64,000 nt of DNA, from positions 1 through 64,000 of the forward strand of contig NZ_JAGHZV010000021.1 of assembly GCF_017745215.1 (NCBI RefSeq), written 5' to 3'. The notes under the pieces were generated by a model. That model was not told the origin of the DNA. It searched no databases and saw only the letters and a list, made by a program, of their open reading frames with translations. The translations under genes and the position numbers were made by a program. This document shows positions 17,715-26,535 of this stretch, piece by piece (position 1 is the stretch's first letter; the number at the start of each line of letters is the position of its first letter). Origin of the DNA: Sphingomonas sp. Lineage in GTDB: Bacteria; Pseudomonadota; Alphaproteobacteria; Sphingomonadales; Sphingomonadaceae.

Positions 17715-18604
17715 TGCGCTATGCGATCCGCCACGTCACCCGCTTCGACTATGCGCAGCCGGTGGCGTTCGCGCGCTGCAACCTCAGGCTCAAGCCGATC
17801 CACTGGTCGGGCCAGACCGTCGAGGACTATGCGCTGAGCGTCGAGCCGGGCGGACGCACCTATCCCGCGCATGCCGAAGCCGGGCTCGCCAATGTCGTGC
17901 GGCTGGTGATCGAGGCGCCGGCGCGCACGCTGACGATCGAGAGCCGCGCCCGCGTCCATGTCGACCGCCAGATCCCGGTCCCCGCGCCCGGCGATCCCAC
18001 GCTCGGCGAGATCGCGCGATGGGCGCGCGCGAGCCTGGACATGGGGCCGGCGAGCCCGGCCTCCTATCTCTTCCCCTCGCCGCTGATCCCGCTCGACCGC
18101 GATATCGCCGCCTGGTGCGCCGAAGACCTCGATCCCGGTCGCGGCGCGCTCGAAGCGGGGATCGCGCTCGCGCGGCGCATCCAGCGCGAGTTCGCCTTCG
18201 ATCCCACCGCCACCCTGGTCGACACGCCGCCGCACGAGGCCTTCGTCAAGCGCGGCGGCGTCTGCCAGGACTTCGCGCAGATCATGATCACGGGTCTCCG
18301 CGCCGCCGGGCTCCCCGCCGCCTATGCCTCGGGCTATCTCCGCACGCTGCCCCCGCCCGGCCAGCCGCGGCTGGTGGGCGCGGACGCGACGCACGCCTGG
18401 GTGCTGCTCTGGTGCGGGCCGGCACTGGGCTGGGTCGGGCTCGACCCGACCAACGGCATCTGGATGGCCAACGACCATGTCGTGATCGCGATCGGCCGCG
18501 ACTATGCCGACATCGCGCCCGTCGACGGCCTCGTGCTCGGATCGGGCGCGCAGCACATGGCGGTCTCGGTCGACGTCGAGCCCCTGGAAGAAATGCCTGC
18601 CTGA
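17714..18604 (+). CDS. Transglutaminase-like cysteine protease family protein
   Basis: The 296-residue protein has the bacterial transglutaminase-like N-terminal domain (RYAIRHVTRFDYAQPV) and a transglutaminase core. The triad is visible: C187 in GGVCQDFAQ, H227 in THAWV and D244 in LDPTNG. Members are thought to act as peptidases or amidases on isopeptide-type bonds. The start codon shares one base with the ATP-grasp stop (TGATG), giving tight coupling and supporting a shared pathway. No signal peptide is visible, so it should be cytoplasmic. Confidence 0.9.
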   Translation: MRYAIRHVTRFDYAQPVAFARCNLRLKPIHWSGQTVEDYALSVEPGGRTYPAHAEAGLANVVRLVIEAPARTLTIESRARVHVDRQIPVPAPGDPTLGEIARWARASLDMGPASPASYLFPSPLIPLDRDIAAWCAEDLDPGRGALEAGIALARRIQREFAFDPTATLVDTPPHEAFVKRGGVCQDFAQIMITGLRAAGLPAAYASGYLRTLPPPGQPRLVGADATHAWVLLWCGPALGWVGLDPTNGIWMANDHVVIAIGRDYADIAPVDGLVLGSGAQHMAVSVDVEPLEEMPA

Positions 18605-18664
18605 CGCTTGGACTTGCGCTCGCCGCGCCGGGAGCCGATGTACGCGCCAGTTTCGAGGGGAATG

Positions 18665-19606
18665 ATGGCCGATCCGTACGCAACATTGGGCGTGGAACGC
18701 AGCGCGAGCGAAGCCGATATCAAGAAGGCCTATCGCAAGCTCGCCAAGGAGCTGCACCCGGACCGCAACCAGGACAATCCCAAGGCCGCCGAGCGCTTCG
18801 CCCAGGTGACCCAGGCCTATGACCTGCTCACCGACAACGACAAGCGCGCGCGCTACGACCGTGGCGAGATCGACGGCGACGGCAACCCCGCCATGCCCTT
18901 CGGCTATGGCGGCCCTGGCAGCCAGGGCGGCTTCCGCGCGAGCGAGTTCGGCGGCGAGACGGTCGACATCGGCGACATCTTCGAAGGGCTGTTCGGCGGC
19001 GGCGCGGGCAAGCGCGGCGGCGGCGGCTTCACCGGCGGGTTCGGGGGCTTCGGCGGGTTCGGGCGCAAGCAGGCGGCGGCCAAGGGCGCGAACGTCGCCT
19101 ACAAGCTCGCGGTGTCGCTTCCCGACGCCGCCCGGCTCGCGCCGCAGCGGATCACGCTCGGCGACGGCAAGACGATCGACCTCAAGCTCCCCGCCGGCGT
19201 CGAGACCGGCACGCAGATGCGCCTCGCCGGCAAGGGCGAGGAAGGTCCCGGCGGCGCGGGCGACGCGATCGTGACGATCGACATCCAGCCGCACCGCTAT
19301 TTCGCGCGCGCCGGCGACGACATCCGCCTCGACCTGCCGATAACGCTCTCCGAAGCCGTGCTCGGCGCGCAGGTGCGGGTGCCGACGCCCGACGGGCCGG
19401 TGATGCTCACCGTCCCCAAGGGCTCGAGCTCGGGCAAGGTGCTGCGCCTCAAAGGCCGCGGCTTCCACCGCAAGGACAAGACGCGCGGCGACCTGCTCGT
19501 CACGCTGATGATCGACCTGCCCGCCGATGATGCCGCGCTCACCGAGTTCGTCCAGGGGTGGCAGGAGCACGACAAGGGGAACCCGCGCGGACGAATGGAC
19601 GTCTAG
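18665..19606 (+). CDS. DnaJ C-terminal domain J protein (CbpA-like)
   Basis: The 313-residue co-chaperone has an N-terminal J domain with the HPD motif at residues 31-33 and a Gly/Phe-rich linker with FGGG and GFGGFGGFG. Two substrate-binding beta domains follow (LPAGVETGTQMRLAGKGEEG, then TVPKGSSSGKVLRLKGRGF). The cysteine zinc finger of DnaJ is absent, so it is a class B, CbpA-type protein that should stimulate DnaK. The ATG at 18665 follows GAGGGGA; an adjacent ATG at 18662 is too close. It is 60 bases downstream of the transglutaminase gene. Confidence 0.92.
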   Translation: MADPYATLGVERSASEADIKKAYRKLAKELHPDRNQDNPKAAERFAQVTQAYDLLTDNDKRARYDRGEIDGDGNPAMPFGYGGPGSQGGFRASEFGGETVDIGDIFEGLFGGGAGKRGGGGFTGGFGGFGGFGRKQAAAKGANVAYKLAVSLPDAARLAPQRITLGDGKTIDLKLPAGVETGTQMRLAGKGEEGPGGAGDAIVTIDIQPHRYFARAGDDIRLDLPITLSEAVLGAQVRVPTPDGPVMLTVPKGSSSGKVLRLKGRGFHRKDKTRGDLLVTLMIDLPADDAALTEFVQGWQEHDKGNPRGRMDV

Positions 19607-19612
19607 CGTCGT

Positions 19613-19732
19613 GTTCAGCTACGCTGAACGGCACCGGCCCGCTCCCCCACCCGGCCACCCATAGGATACTGGCGTTGGGTGGCCGGGTGGGGGAGCGGGC
19701 CGGTGCCGAAACCGTTTCAGCGCAGCTGAAAC
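19613..19732. repeat. Palindromic repeat family A, copy 3 (perfect core)
   Basis: The left hairpin is GTTCAGC-TAC-GCTGAAC (19613-19629). The left core (19630-19656) and right core (19681-19707) are exact reverse complements over 27 bp. The centre reads ATAGGATACTGGCGTTGG. The right hairpin is GTTTCAGC-GCA-GCTGAAAC (19714-19732 region). It fills the gap between the J-protein stop and the yihY-like start. Confidence 0.92.
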
Positions 19733-19747
19733 CAACGAAGAGTCCCC

Positions 19748-20698
19748 GTGGTCGAGCAACCCGCAGGCATCTCCCCCGAATCGCCCGAGGCGCGGCGCTT
19801 GGGGCTGGGAACGCGCCCGCAGCACCGGCGCGGCATCCGCGGGTTCCTCGACAAGAGCTGGGTCATCCTCAAGCGCGTGGTGGTCGGCACCTTCGAGGAC
19901 GGATTCACCTTCGCTGGCAACCTCGCCTATCTCAGCCTCGTCACGCTCTTCCCCTTCTTCATCGTCGCCGCCGCCTTCGCGCGGCTGATCGGCAAGACCG
20001 GCGAAGGCCTGCACGCGCTCGACGCCTTCCTGCGCACCGTGCCGCCCGACGTGGCGACGGTGCTGCGCCAGCCGGTGCACGACGTGCTGGAGGCGCGGAC
20101 CGGCAGTCTCCTCTGGTTCGGCGCGATCGTCGGGCTGTGGACCACCGCCGGCTTCATCGAGACGATCCGCGGCATCCTGCGCCAGGCCTATGGCGTCCGC
20201 TCGCGCACGCCGTTCTGGCGCTATCGGCTCGGCGCGATCGGGCTGATCGTCGGCTCGGTGATCCTGGTGATGGCCGCCTTCAGCTTCCAGGTCGCGCTCA
20301 CCGCCGCGGAGCAGTTCCTCTACCGCGTCTTCCCCTTCGCCTCCGACGCGCAGCGGACGATCTCGCTCACCCGCCTCGCGCCCGGACTCGCGCTGTTCGG
20401 CGCGCTCTACATGCTGTTCTACTCGCTGACCCCCGGCACCTATCGCAAGTCGAAATGCCCCAAATGGCCGGGCGCGGCGCTCACCACCGGCTGGTGGCTC
20501 GCCACCACGGCGCTGCTCCCCGGCATCCTCGCCAGCGTCACCAGCTACGACCTGACCTACGGGAGCCTCGCCGGCGCCATGATCGCCCTGATCTTCTTCT
20601 TCATCGTCGGACTGGGGCTCGTGCTCGGCGCCGAACTCAACGCCGCACTGGCGGAAGCGCCCGGTAACGGTCTAGAGGAGCGGGAAAATGGAGGTTGA
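19748..20698 (+). CDS. YihY/virulence factor BrkB family membrane protein
   Basis: The 316-residue protein has about six transmembrane helices and the family hallmarks: FAGNLAYLSLVTLFPFFIVAAAF at residues 57-79, a conserved GxxxxLWTTAGFIETIRG segment and a C-terminal SLAGAMIALIFFFIVGLGLVLGAELN. The family is widespread, and its function (once annotated RNase BN) is not established. It ends six bases before fabI, so the two are probably co-transcribed. Confidence 0.88.
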   Translation: MVEQPAGISPESPEARRLGLGTRPQHRRGIRGFLDKSWVILKRVVVGTFEDGFTFAGNLAYLSLVTLFPFFIVAAAFARLIGKTGEGLHALDAFLRTVPPDVATVLRQPVHDVLEARTGSLLWFGAIVGLWTTAGFIETIRGILRQAYGVRSRTPFWRYRLGAIGLIVGSVILVMAAFSFQVALTAAEQFLYRVFPFASDAQRTISLTRLAPGLALFGALYMLFYSLTPGTYRKSKCPKWPGAALTTGWWLATTALLPGILASVTSYDLTYGSLAGAMIALIFFFIVGLGLVLGAELNAALAEAPGNGLEERENGG

Positions 20699-20704
20699 TC
20701 GGTA

Positions 20705-21508
20705 GTGACCGGACTGATGCAGGGTAAGCGCGGGCTGATCATGGGGCTCGCCAACGATCGTTCGCTGGCCTGGGGCATCGCCCAGAAGCTGGCGGAGCAA
20801 GGCGCCGAGCTCGCCTTTTCCTACCAGGGCGAAGCGCTCGAGAAGCGCGTCCGCCCGCTCGCCGAGCAACTCGGCTCGGACTTCCTCATCGAGTGCGACG
20901 TCGCCGAGATGGACTCGCTCGACGTGGCCTTCGCGACGCTCGCCGCGCGCTGGCCGACGATCGACTTCGTCGTCCATGCGATCGGCTTCTCGGACAAGAA
21001 CGAGCTGCGCGGCCGCTATTACGATACCAGCCTCGACAATTTCCTGATGACGATGAACATCTCGGTGTTCAGCTTCACCGCGGTCGCCAAGCGCGCGCGC
21101 GAAATGATGCCCAACGGCGGCAGCCTGCTGACGCTCAGCTATTACGGCGCCGCGAAGGTGGTGCCGCACTATAACGTCATGGGCGTCGCCAAGTCCGCGC
21201 TCGAGACCTCGGTCAAGTATCTCGCGGTCGACCTGGGGCGCGACAATGTCCGGGTGAACTGCATCTCGGCGGGCCCGATCAAGACGCTCGCCGCCTCGGG
21301 GATCGGCGACTTCCGCTACATCCTCAAGTGGAACGAGCTCAACTCGCCGCTCAAGCGCAACGTCACGATCGAGGATGTCGGCGGCGCCGGGCTCTACCTG
21401 CTCTCGGACCTCGCCTCGGGCGTGACCGGCGAGATCCATTATGTCGACGCCGGCTACAATGCGATCGGCATGAAGGCCGAGGACGCGCCCGACATCGCGC
21501 TTTCCTGA
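20705..21508 (+). CDS. fabI: Enoyl-[acyl-carrier-protein] reductase (NADH) FabI
   Basis: The 267-residue short-chain dehydrogenase catalyses the last reduction of each fatty-acid elongation cycle. It has the FabI start GKRGLIMGLANDRSLAWGIA, the catalytic pair Y156 and K163 with Y146 at the same spacing as in E. coli FabI, and SAGPIKTLAASGI. The start is a GTG at 20705 after GGAGGTTGATCG. Enzymes of this type are the targets of triclosan and isoniazid-like inhibitors; nothing in the sequence indicates resistance. Confidence 0.96.
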   Translation: MTGLMQGKRGLIMGLANDRSLAWGIAQKLAEQGAELAFSYQGEALEKRVRPLAEQLGSDFLIECDVAEMDSLDVAFATLAARWPTIDFVVHAIGFSDKNELRGRYYDTSLDNFLMTMNISVFSFTAVAKRAREMMPNGGSLLTLSYYGAAKVVPHYNVMGVAKSALETSVKYLAVDLGRDNVRVNCISAGPIKTLAASGIGDFRYILKWNELNSPLKRNVTIEDVGGAGLYLLSDLASGVTGEIHYVDAGYNAIGMKAEDAPDIALS

Positions 21509-21513
21509 CCGCG

Positions 21514-22044
21514 ATGACGACGATCGCGATCCGCCCCGCGACCGGCGGCGACGTGGCCGCGATCGACGCGCTGCTGCGCCGCGCTTTCCCCGCCGCCGAC
21601 GAAGCCCGGCTGGTGCAGCGGCTTTGCATCGACGGCGACATGGTGCTGACGCTCGTCGCCGACGACGAGGAGACCGGCGCGATGGCGGGCATGGTCGCGT
21701 TCAGCCGGATGACGGCGGACGTGGACGGCAAGCAAGTCGCCGCGGTCGCGCTGGCGCCCGTCGCGGTCGAAGCGGACTACCGGCGCCAGGGCGTCGCCGA
21801 GGGGCTGATCCAGGCCGGGCTCGACCATCTACGCGAAGCGGGCGCGACACTGTGCTTCGTGCTCGGCGAACCCGATTACTACCAGCGCTTCGGCTTCGCC
21901 GCCGATTGGGCGCGCGGATTTGCCTCGCCCTATGCGGGCGACTATCTGATGGCGCTGCCGCTGCAGGGCGGCGCGATGCCGTGCGGCGTGCGCGGCGAGG
22001 CGGCGCATGCGCGGGCCTTCGCGAAACTGGGCGAGACCAATTGA
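21514..22044 (+). CDS. GNAT family N-acetyltransferase
   Basis: The 176-residue protein resembles YhbS-type GNAT enzymes. It has IRPATGGDVAAIDALLRRAF at the start, LAPVAVEADYRRQGVAEGLI as the acetyl-CoA-binding motif A, and VLGEPDYYQRFGF as the late conserved loop. The acceptor is unknown. It starts five bases after the fabI stop and overlaps aroC by four bases, so it belongs to the fabI-aroC transcript. Confidence 0.9.
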   Translation: MTTIAIRPATGGDVAAIDALLRRAFPAADEARLVQRLCIDGDMVLTLVADDEETGAMAGMVAFSRMTADVDGKQVAAVALAPVAVEADYRRQGVAEGLIQAGLDHLREAGATLCFVLGEPDYYQRFGFAADWARGFASPYAGDYLMALPLQGGAMPCGVRGEAAHARAFAKLGETN

Positions 22045-23108
22045 GCTACAACACCTTCGGCCGCGTCTTCCGCTTCACCACCTGGGGGGAAAGCCACGGC
22101 CCCGCGCTGGGCGCGGTCGTCGACGGCTGCCCACCCGGGCTCGCGCTGAGCGAGGCGGACATCCAGCCCTTCCTCGACAAGCGCCGCCCGGGCCAGTCGC
22201 GCTTCACCACCCAGCGCCAGGAACCCGACCAGGTCCGCATTCTCTCGGGCGTGTTCGACGGGCGCACCACGGGCACGCCGATCAGCCTGATGATCGAGAA
22301 TGTCGACCAGCGCTCGAAGGATTATTCGGACGTCGCCAAGGCCTATCGCCCCGGCCATGCCGATTATGCCTATGACCGGAAATACGGCTTCCGCGACTAT
22401 CGCGGCGGCGGCCGTGCCTCGGCGCGCGAGACGGCCGCGCGGGTGGCGGCGGGCGCGGTCGCGCGGCTGGTGATCCCCGAGGTCTCGATCCGCGCCTGGG
22501 TCGAATCGATTGGCGACGACCGGATCGACGGCGAGAATTTCGACGCCGCCGAGATCGACCGCAATCCCTTCTTCTGCCCCGACGCTGCCGCGGCGATGCG
22601 CTGCGAAGCGCTGGTCGACGCCGCGCGCAAGGCGGGCTCGTCGCTGGGCGCGGTGATCGCCTGCGAAGCGACCGGGGTGCCGCCGGGCTGGGGCGCGCCG
22701 ATCTACGCCAAGCTCGACAGCGAGCTCGCCGCCGCCGCCATGTCGATCAACGCCGTGAAGGGCGTCGAGATCGGCGACGGCTTCGGCGCGGCCTTGCTCT
22801 CGGGCGAGGAGAATGCCGATGCGATCCGCCCCGGCACCAATCACCCCGAGTTCCTCGCCAACCACGCCGGCGGGATCACCGGCGGCATCTCGACCGGCCA
22901 GCCGGTGAAGCTGCGCGTCGCGTTCAAGCCGACCAGCTCGATCCTCACGCCGGTCGAGACGATCACCCGGGAGGGCGAGGCCACCGAGATCACGACCAAG
23001 GGCCGCCACGACCCCTGCGTCGGCATCCGCGGCGCGCCCGTGGTCGAGGCGATGATGGCGCTCGTGCTCGCCGACCAGAAGCTGCTCCACCGCGCGCAGT
23101 GCGGTTGA
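22041..23108 (+). CDS. aroC: Chorismate synthase
   Basis: The 355-residue enzyme makes chorismate, the last common precursor of aromatic amino acids, using reduced FMN. It begins SYNTFGRVFRFTTWGESHG and contains RPGHADYAYDRKYG, DYRGGGRASARET, the NAVKGVEIGDGF block and GRHDPCVGIR. The start is a TTG at 22041 inside the TTGA overlap with the acetyltransferase stop; the longer open frame upstream runs through that gene in another frame. Confidence 0.96.
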   Translation: MSYNTFGRVFRFTTWGESHGPALGAVVDGCPPGLALSEADIQPFLDKRRPGQSRFTTQRQEPDQVRILSGVFDGRTTGTPISLMIENVDQRSKDYSDVAKAYRPGHADYAYDRKYGFRDYRGGGRASARETAARVAAGAVARLVIPEVSIRAWVESIGDDRIDGENFDAAEIDRNPFFCPDAAAAMRCEALVDAARKAGSSLGAVIACEATGVPPGWGAPIYAKLDSELAAAAMSINAVKGVEIGDGFGAALLSGEENADAIRPGTNHPEFLANHAGGITGGISTGQPVKLRVAFKPTSSILTPVETITREGEATEITTKGRHDPCVGIRGAPVVEAMMALVLADQKLLHRAQCG

Positions 23109-23117
23109 AGCGAGGGA

Positions 23118-23139
23118 ACGCGCCCCGGAAGCGGCGCGT
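23118..23139 (+). terminator. Possible terminator hairpin after aroC
   Basis: ACGCGCC and GGCGCGT form a perfect 7-bp stem ten bases after the aroC stop. The following CTTCACTT is not a proper uridine tract, so termination would be weak or need Rho. Confidence 0.35.
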
Positions 23140-23296
23140 CTTCACTTGGTCGCAGCCGGCACCGCGCTCGGCTCGACGCGGATGACGAACATCTCCCGCT
23201 AGGGCGGCGGCGACGTCCGATGGGCCGTCGCGTCGTCGTGCACCCGCGACCCCGGCGGCGCGTTCCGCCATTCACAGGGGAAATCGGGAGACTGAC

Positions 23297-23530
23297 ATGC
23301 GATTCAGCAAGCTTGCCGCGACCTTGACCCTTTGCGGCTGCTCGGCCGCTGCCTATTCGGCGGTGCCGGTGCAGGATGCCCCGCCGCCGCGCGACAACCT
23401 CCAGACCGCGCCGGCGCCCACCCCTACTCCGACGCCAAGCCCAACGGCCTCGCCGACTCCGACACCAGCCCCCGCACCCGATCCGATGCCGAGCCCGTCG
23501 CCCACCCCGGACGCCAATCCGCCCGGCTGA
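23297..23530 (+). CDS. Small exported Pro/Thr/Ser-rich protein, putative lipoprotein
   Basis: The 77-residue product has a signal sequence (MRFSKLAATLTLCGCSAAA) with a lipobox-like LCGC. About 45 residues of low complexity follow, built from PTPTP, SPTP and PAP units. GGGAGA stands ahead of the start. Such tails often span the cell wall or resist compact folding. I do not recognise a family. It stands alone between aroC and a convergent membrane-protein gene. Confidence 0.6.
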   Translation: MRFSKLAATLTLCGCSAAAYSAVPVQDAPPPRDNLQTAPAPTPTPTPSPTASPTPTPAPAPDPMPSPSPTPDANPPG

Positions 23531-23548
23531 ACGACCACGTGCGATCCT

Positions 23549-24013
23549 CTAGCGCCAGAGCGCAAGCCCGGCGCAGAGGATCGCGATCACCAGATGCGGC
23601 AGGAGGACATGCGGCATGAGCGCACTGCGGAGCACCGAGCTGCGCTGCGGCGGTTCCGCCCCGCCGAAGAAGGCGTGGGTGACTTGCAGCGGCGCAATCG
23701 AGTCGCCGGCCGGATCCTTGTCGGCGAAGCTCTTCTCGATCGCGACGATGCGCGGATAATAGCTCCGCTGGAAATGCTTCCAGCCGGCATCGATCCACCA
23801 GAAGCAAAGCGCCCCGAAGCAGCAGAGCCAATAGACCAGCACCCGCGCCTCGACCGACACTTCCTTGGCGATCGTCGCACCTGCCGCGCCGACAAGACAC
23901 GCCGTGACGCTCCAGCCCTTGATCTGCAGGCTCTTGTCGTCGAATTTCTCGACGACACCCTGGAGGTAGAAATATTCCTCCTTCAGCAAGGGGCGTTTTT
24001 CTTCGGGGGTCAT
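23549..24013 (-). CDS. Hypothetical membrane protein, 154 residues
   Basis: The protein has an N-terminal amphipathic region (LLKEEYFYLQGVVEKFDDKS). Hydrophobic segments lie near residues 35-50, 57-78 (YWLCCFGALCFWW) and 133-153. A soluble loop with a PPQRSS segment separates the second and third. I recognise no named domain. It lies 32 bases downstream of purA on the same strand's far side (purA ends at 24046) and may be read from the purA promoter. Confidence 0.65.
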   Translation of the reverse strand: MTPEEKRPLLKEEYFYLQGVVEKFDDKSLQIKGWSVTACLVGAAGATIAKEVSVEARVLVYWLCCFGALCFWWIDAGWKHFQRSYYPRIVAIEKSFADKDPAGDSIAPLQVTHAFFGGAEPPQRSSVLRSALMPHVLLPHLVIAILCAGLALWR

Positions 24014-24045
24014 GCGCTGATCCTAGCAGCGCATGATCCACGCAG

Positions 24046-25335
24046 CTAGTCGGCGAAGGGATCGCGAACGAGGATCGTGTCCTCGCGCTCGGGGCTGGTC
24101 GAGACCAGCGCGACCGGGCAGCGGATCAGTTCCTCGATCCGGCGGATGTACTTGATCGCCTGCGCCGGGAGCTGCGCCCAGCTCCTCGCGCCGGCGGTCG
24201 ATTCGCTCCAGCCGGGCATCGTCTCGTAGACCGGCTCGATCGCAGCCTGGTCGGCAGCGTTGGCGGGGTAATAGTCGAGCTCGCGGTCGCGCAGGCGATA
24301 GCCGACGCAGATCCGGATCTCGTCGAACCCGTCGAGCACGTCGAGCTTGGTCAGCGCGATGCCGGTGATCCCCGAAACCGCCGCCGACTGGCGCACCAGC
24401 ACCGCGTCGAACCAGCCGCAGCGCCGCTTGCGCCCGGTGACGGTGCCGAACTCATGCCCGCGCTCGCCCAGCCGGTCGCCGACCTCGTTCGCCTGCTCCG
24501 CCGGGAAAGGCCCCGAGCCGACGCGCGTCGTATAGGCCTTGGCGATGCCGAGGACGTAGCCGACGCCGCTCGGCCCCAGCCCCGACCCGGCCGAGGCGGT
24601 GCCCGCCACGGTGTTGGACGAGGTCACGAACGGATAGGTGCCATGATCGATGTCGAGCAGCACGCCCTGCGCGCCTTCGAACAGGATGCGCCGCCCGCGC
24701 GACCGCGCCTCGTTCAGCATCCGCCACACCGGCTGGGCAAACGGCAGCACGAAGCCCGCGATCTCCTTGAGGCTCGCGACCAGCGCGGCACGGTCGATCG
24801 GCGCGACGCCGAAGCCGGCACGCAGCGCGTCATGGTGCGCGAGCAAGCGGTCGAGCTGGGGCTCCAATTCGTCGAGATGGTCGAGATCGCACACGCGGAT
24901 CGCGCGGCGGCCGACCTTGTCCTCATAGGCCGGCCCGATGCCGCGCCGCGTGGTGCCGATCTTGCCCGCGCCGCTCGCATCCTCGCGGAGGCCGTCGAGC
25001 TCGCCGTGGAACGGGAGGATCAGCGGGCAGGTGTCGGCGATCATCAGCGTGTCGGGGGTGATGTCGACGCCCTGGCCGCGCAGCTTCTCGACTTCGGCCT
25101 TCAACGCCCACGGATCGAGCACCACGCCGTTGCCGATCACGCTCGGCGTGCCGCGCACGATGCCCGAGGGGAGCAGCGAGAGCTTGTAGACCTTCTCGCC
25201 GACGACGAGCGTGTGGCCGGCATTGTGCCCGCCCTGGAAGCGCACGACGACGTCCGCCCGCTCGGCGAGCCAGTCGACGATCTTGCCCTTGCCTTCATCG
25301 CCCCATTGGGCGCCGATCACTGCGACATTTGCCAT
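24046..25335 (-). CDS. purA: Adenylosuccinate synthetase
   Basis: The 429-residue enzyme joins aspartate to IMP with GTP, the committed step to AMP. It starts VAVIGAQWGDEGKGKIVDWL with the GDEGKGK P-loop, then FQGGHNAGHT with the catalytic histidine, IGTTRRGIGPAYEDK and EGAQGVLLDIDHGTYPFVTSS. The length is standard. The ATG at 25335 begins exactly at the family N terminus; a long frame open upstream is an artefact of GC-rich DNA. The region 25336-25527 is shared with a divergent gene. Confidence 0.97.
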   Translation of the reverse strand: MANVAVIGAQWGDEGKGKIVDWLAERADVVVRFQGGHNAGHTLVVGEKVYKLSLLPSGIVRGTPSVIGNGVVLDPWALKAEVEKLRGQGVDITPDTLMIADTCPLILPFHGELDGLREDASGAGKIGTTRRGIGPAYEDKVGRRAIRVCDLDHLDELEPQLDRLLAHHDALRAGFGVAPIDRAALVASLKEIAGFVLPFAQPVWRMLNEARSRGRRILFEGAQGVLLDIDHGTYPFVTSSNTVAGTASAGSGLGPSGVGYVLGIAKAYTTRVGSGPFPAEQANEVGDRLGERGHEFGTVTGRKRRCGWFDAVLVRQSAAVSGITGIALTKLDVLDGFDEIRICVGYRLRDRELDYYPANAADQAAIEPVYETMPGWSESTAGARSWAQLPAQAIKYIRRIEELIRCPVALVSTSPEREDTILVRDPFAD

Positions 25336-25527
25336 GGATGCGCGTCTCCGCCTGCCGGGGCGGACCCAGGCCGCCCTTCGACAGGACTCGGCGGCTGGGC
25401 ATTCTAGCGATGGACCCGGGCCTTGCCGGGCGGGGGCGCCAATGAAGCGATGCGCGTTCAGCGTCAAGGGGTGAGTCGACATCGCGATGCGGCACGCTAT
25501 GGGAGGCGGCGAGAGGAGAACATCGGC

Positions 25528-26535
25528 ATGAAATTGGCGAGCCTGAAGCACGGCCGCGACGGCAAGCTCGTCGTCGTCTCGAACGACCTCGCCTGGTACG
25601 CCAGCGCGGCGATGATCGCGCCGACGCTCCAGGCAGCGCTCGACGACTGGGACCGAGTCGAAGGCGACCTGCGCAACCTCGCCACCGACCTCGAGCATGA
25701 GGCGATCCCGCGCGAACGCTTCCACGAGCGGCTCGCCGCCGCGCCGCTGCCGCGATCGTTCCAATGGGCCGACGGCTCGGCCTATGTGAACCACGTCGCG
25801 CTCGTCCGCCAATCGCGCGGCGCCGAGATGCCCGAGAGCTTCTGGCAGGACCCGCTGATGTACCAGGGCGGATCGGACGGCTTCCTGGGCCCGCGCGATT
25901 CGATCCCGCTCGCCGACGAAAGCTGGGGCGGCGACATGGAGGCCGAAGTCGTCGTCGTCACCGGCGACGTGCCGCAGGGCGTGAGCCGCGAGGACGCGCT
26001 GGCGAGCATCCGTCTCGTCGGGCTCACCAACGACGTGTCGCTGCGCAACCTCATCCCGCCCGAGCTCGCCAAGGGCTTCGGCTTCTTCCAGTCCAAGCCG
26101 GCGAGCGCCTTCTCGCCGGTGTTCGTCACCCCCGATGCGCTTGGGCCTTGGTGGCAGGACGGCAAGCTCCACCGCACGCTGATGGTCGACCTCAACGGCA
26201 AGCCCTTCGGCCGCGCCGCCGCGAACGTCGACATGACCTTCGACTTCGGCACGCTGATCGCGCACGCCGCGAAGACGCGCAGCCTCGGCGCGGGAACGAT
26301 CATCGGCTCGGGCACCGTCTCGAACCGCGACGCCGACGGCGGCCCGGGCAAACCGATCGCCGAGGGGGGGCTGGGCTATTCGTGCATCGCCGAGGTCCGC
26401 ACGGTCGAGACGATCCTGCGCGGCTCGCCCGAGACGCCGTTCCTCAAGGCCGGCGACACGGTGCGCATCTGGGTGGAGGACGACAAGCATCACCCGGTGT
26501 TCGGGGTGATCGAGCAGACCGTGGTGGCGGGATAG
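25528..26535 (+). CDS. Fumarylacetoacetate hydrolase family protein
   Basis: The 335-residue protein has the FAH fold: YVNHVALVRQSRGAEMP, PLMYQGGSDGFLGP, the metal-binding EAEVVVVTGD, and TNDVSLRNL with the aspartate ligand. SKPASAFSPVFVTPDALG and SLGAGTIIGSGTVSN near the C terminus are typical of bacterial enzymes that act late in tyrosine or homogentisate breakdown. GAGAGGAGAA precedes the start. No other aromatic-catabolism gene is adjacent, so true fumarylacetoacetase versus another C-C hydrolase is open. Confidence 0.88.
   Translation: MKLASLKHGRDGKLVVVSNDLAWYASAAMIAPTLQAALDDWDRVEGDLRNLATDLEHEAIPRERFHERLAAAPLPRSFQWADGSAYVNHVALVRQSRGAEMPESFWQDPLMYQGGSDGFLGPRDSIPLADESWGGDMEAEVVVVTGDVPQGVSREDALASIRLVGLTNDVSLRNLIPPELAKGFGFFQSKPASAFSPVFVTPDALGPWWQDGKLHRTLMVDLNGKPFGRAAANVDMTFDFGTLIAHAAKTRSLGAGTIIGSGTVSNRDADGGPGKPIAEGGLGYSCIAEVRTVETILRGSPETPFLKAGDTVRIWVEDDKHHPVFGVIEQTVVAG

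Noticed and set aside
23140..23200. 16-codon minus-strand frame between aroC and the Pro-rich gene
   Set aside because: A GGGAG precedes it, but it has no recognisable content, and the GC hairpin nearby is better explained as the aroC 3' end.
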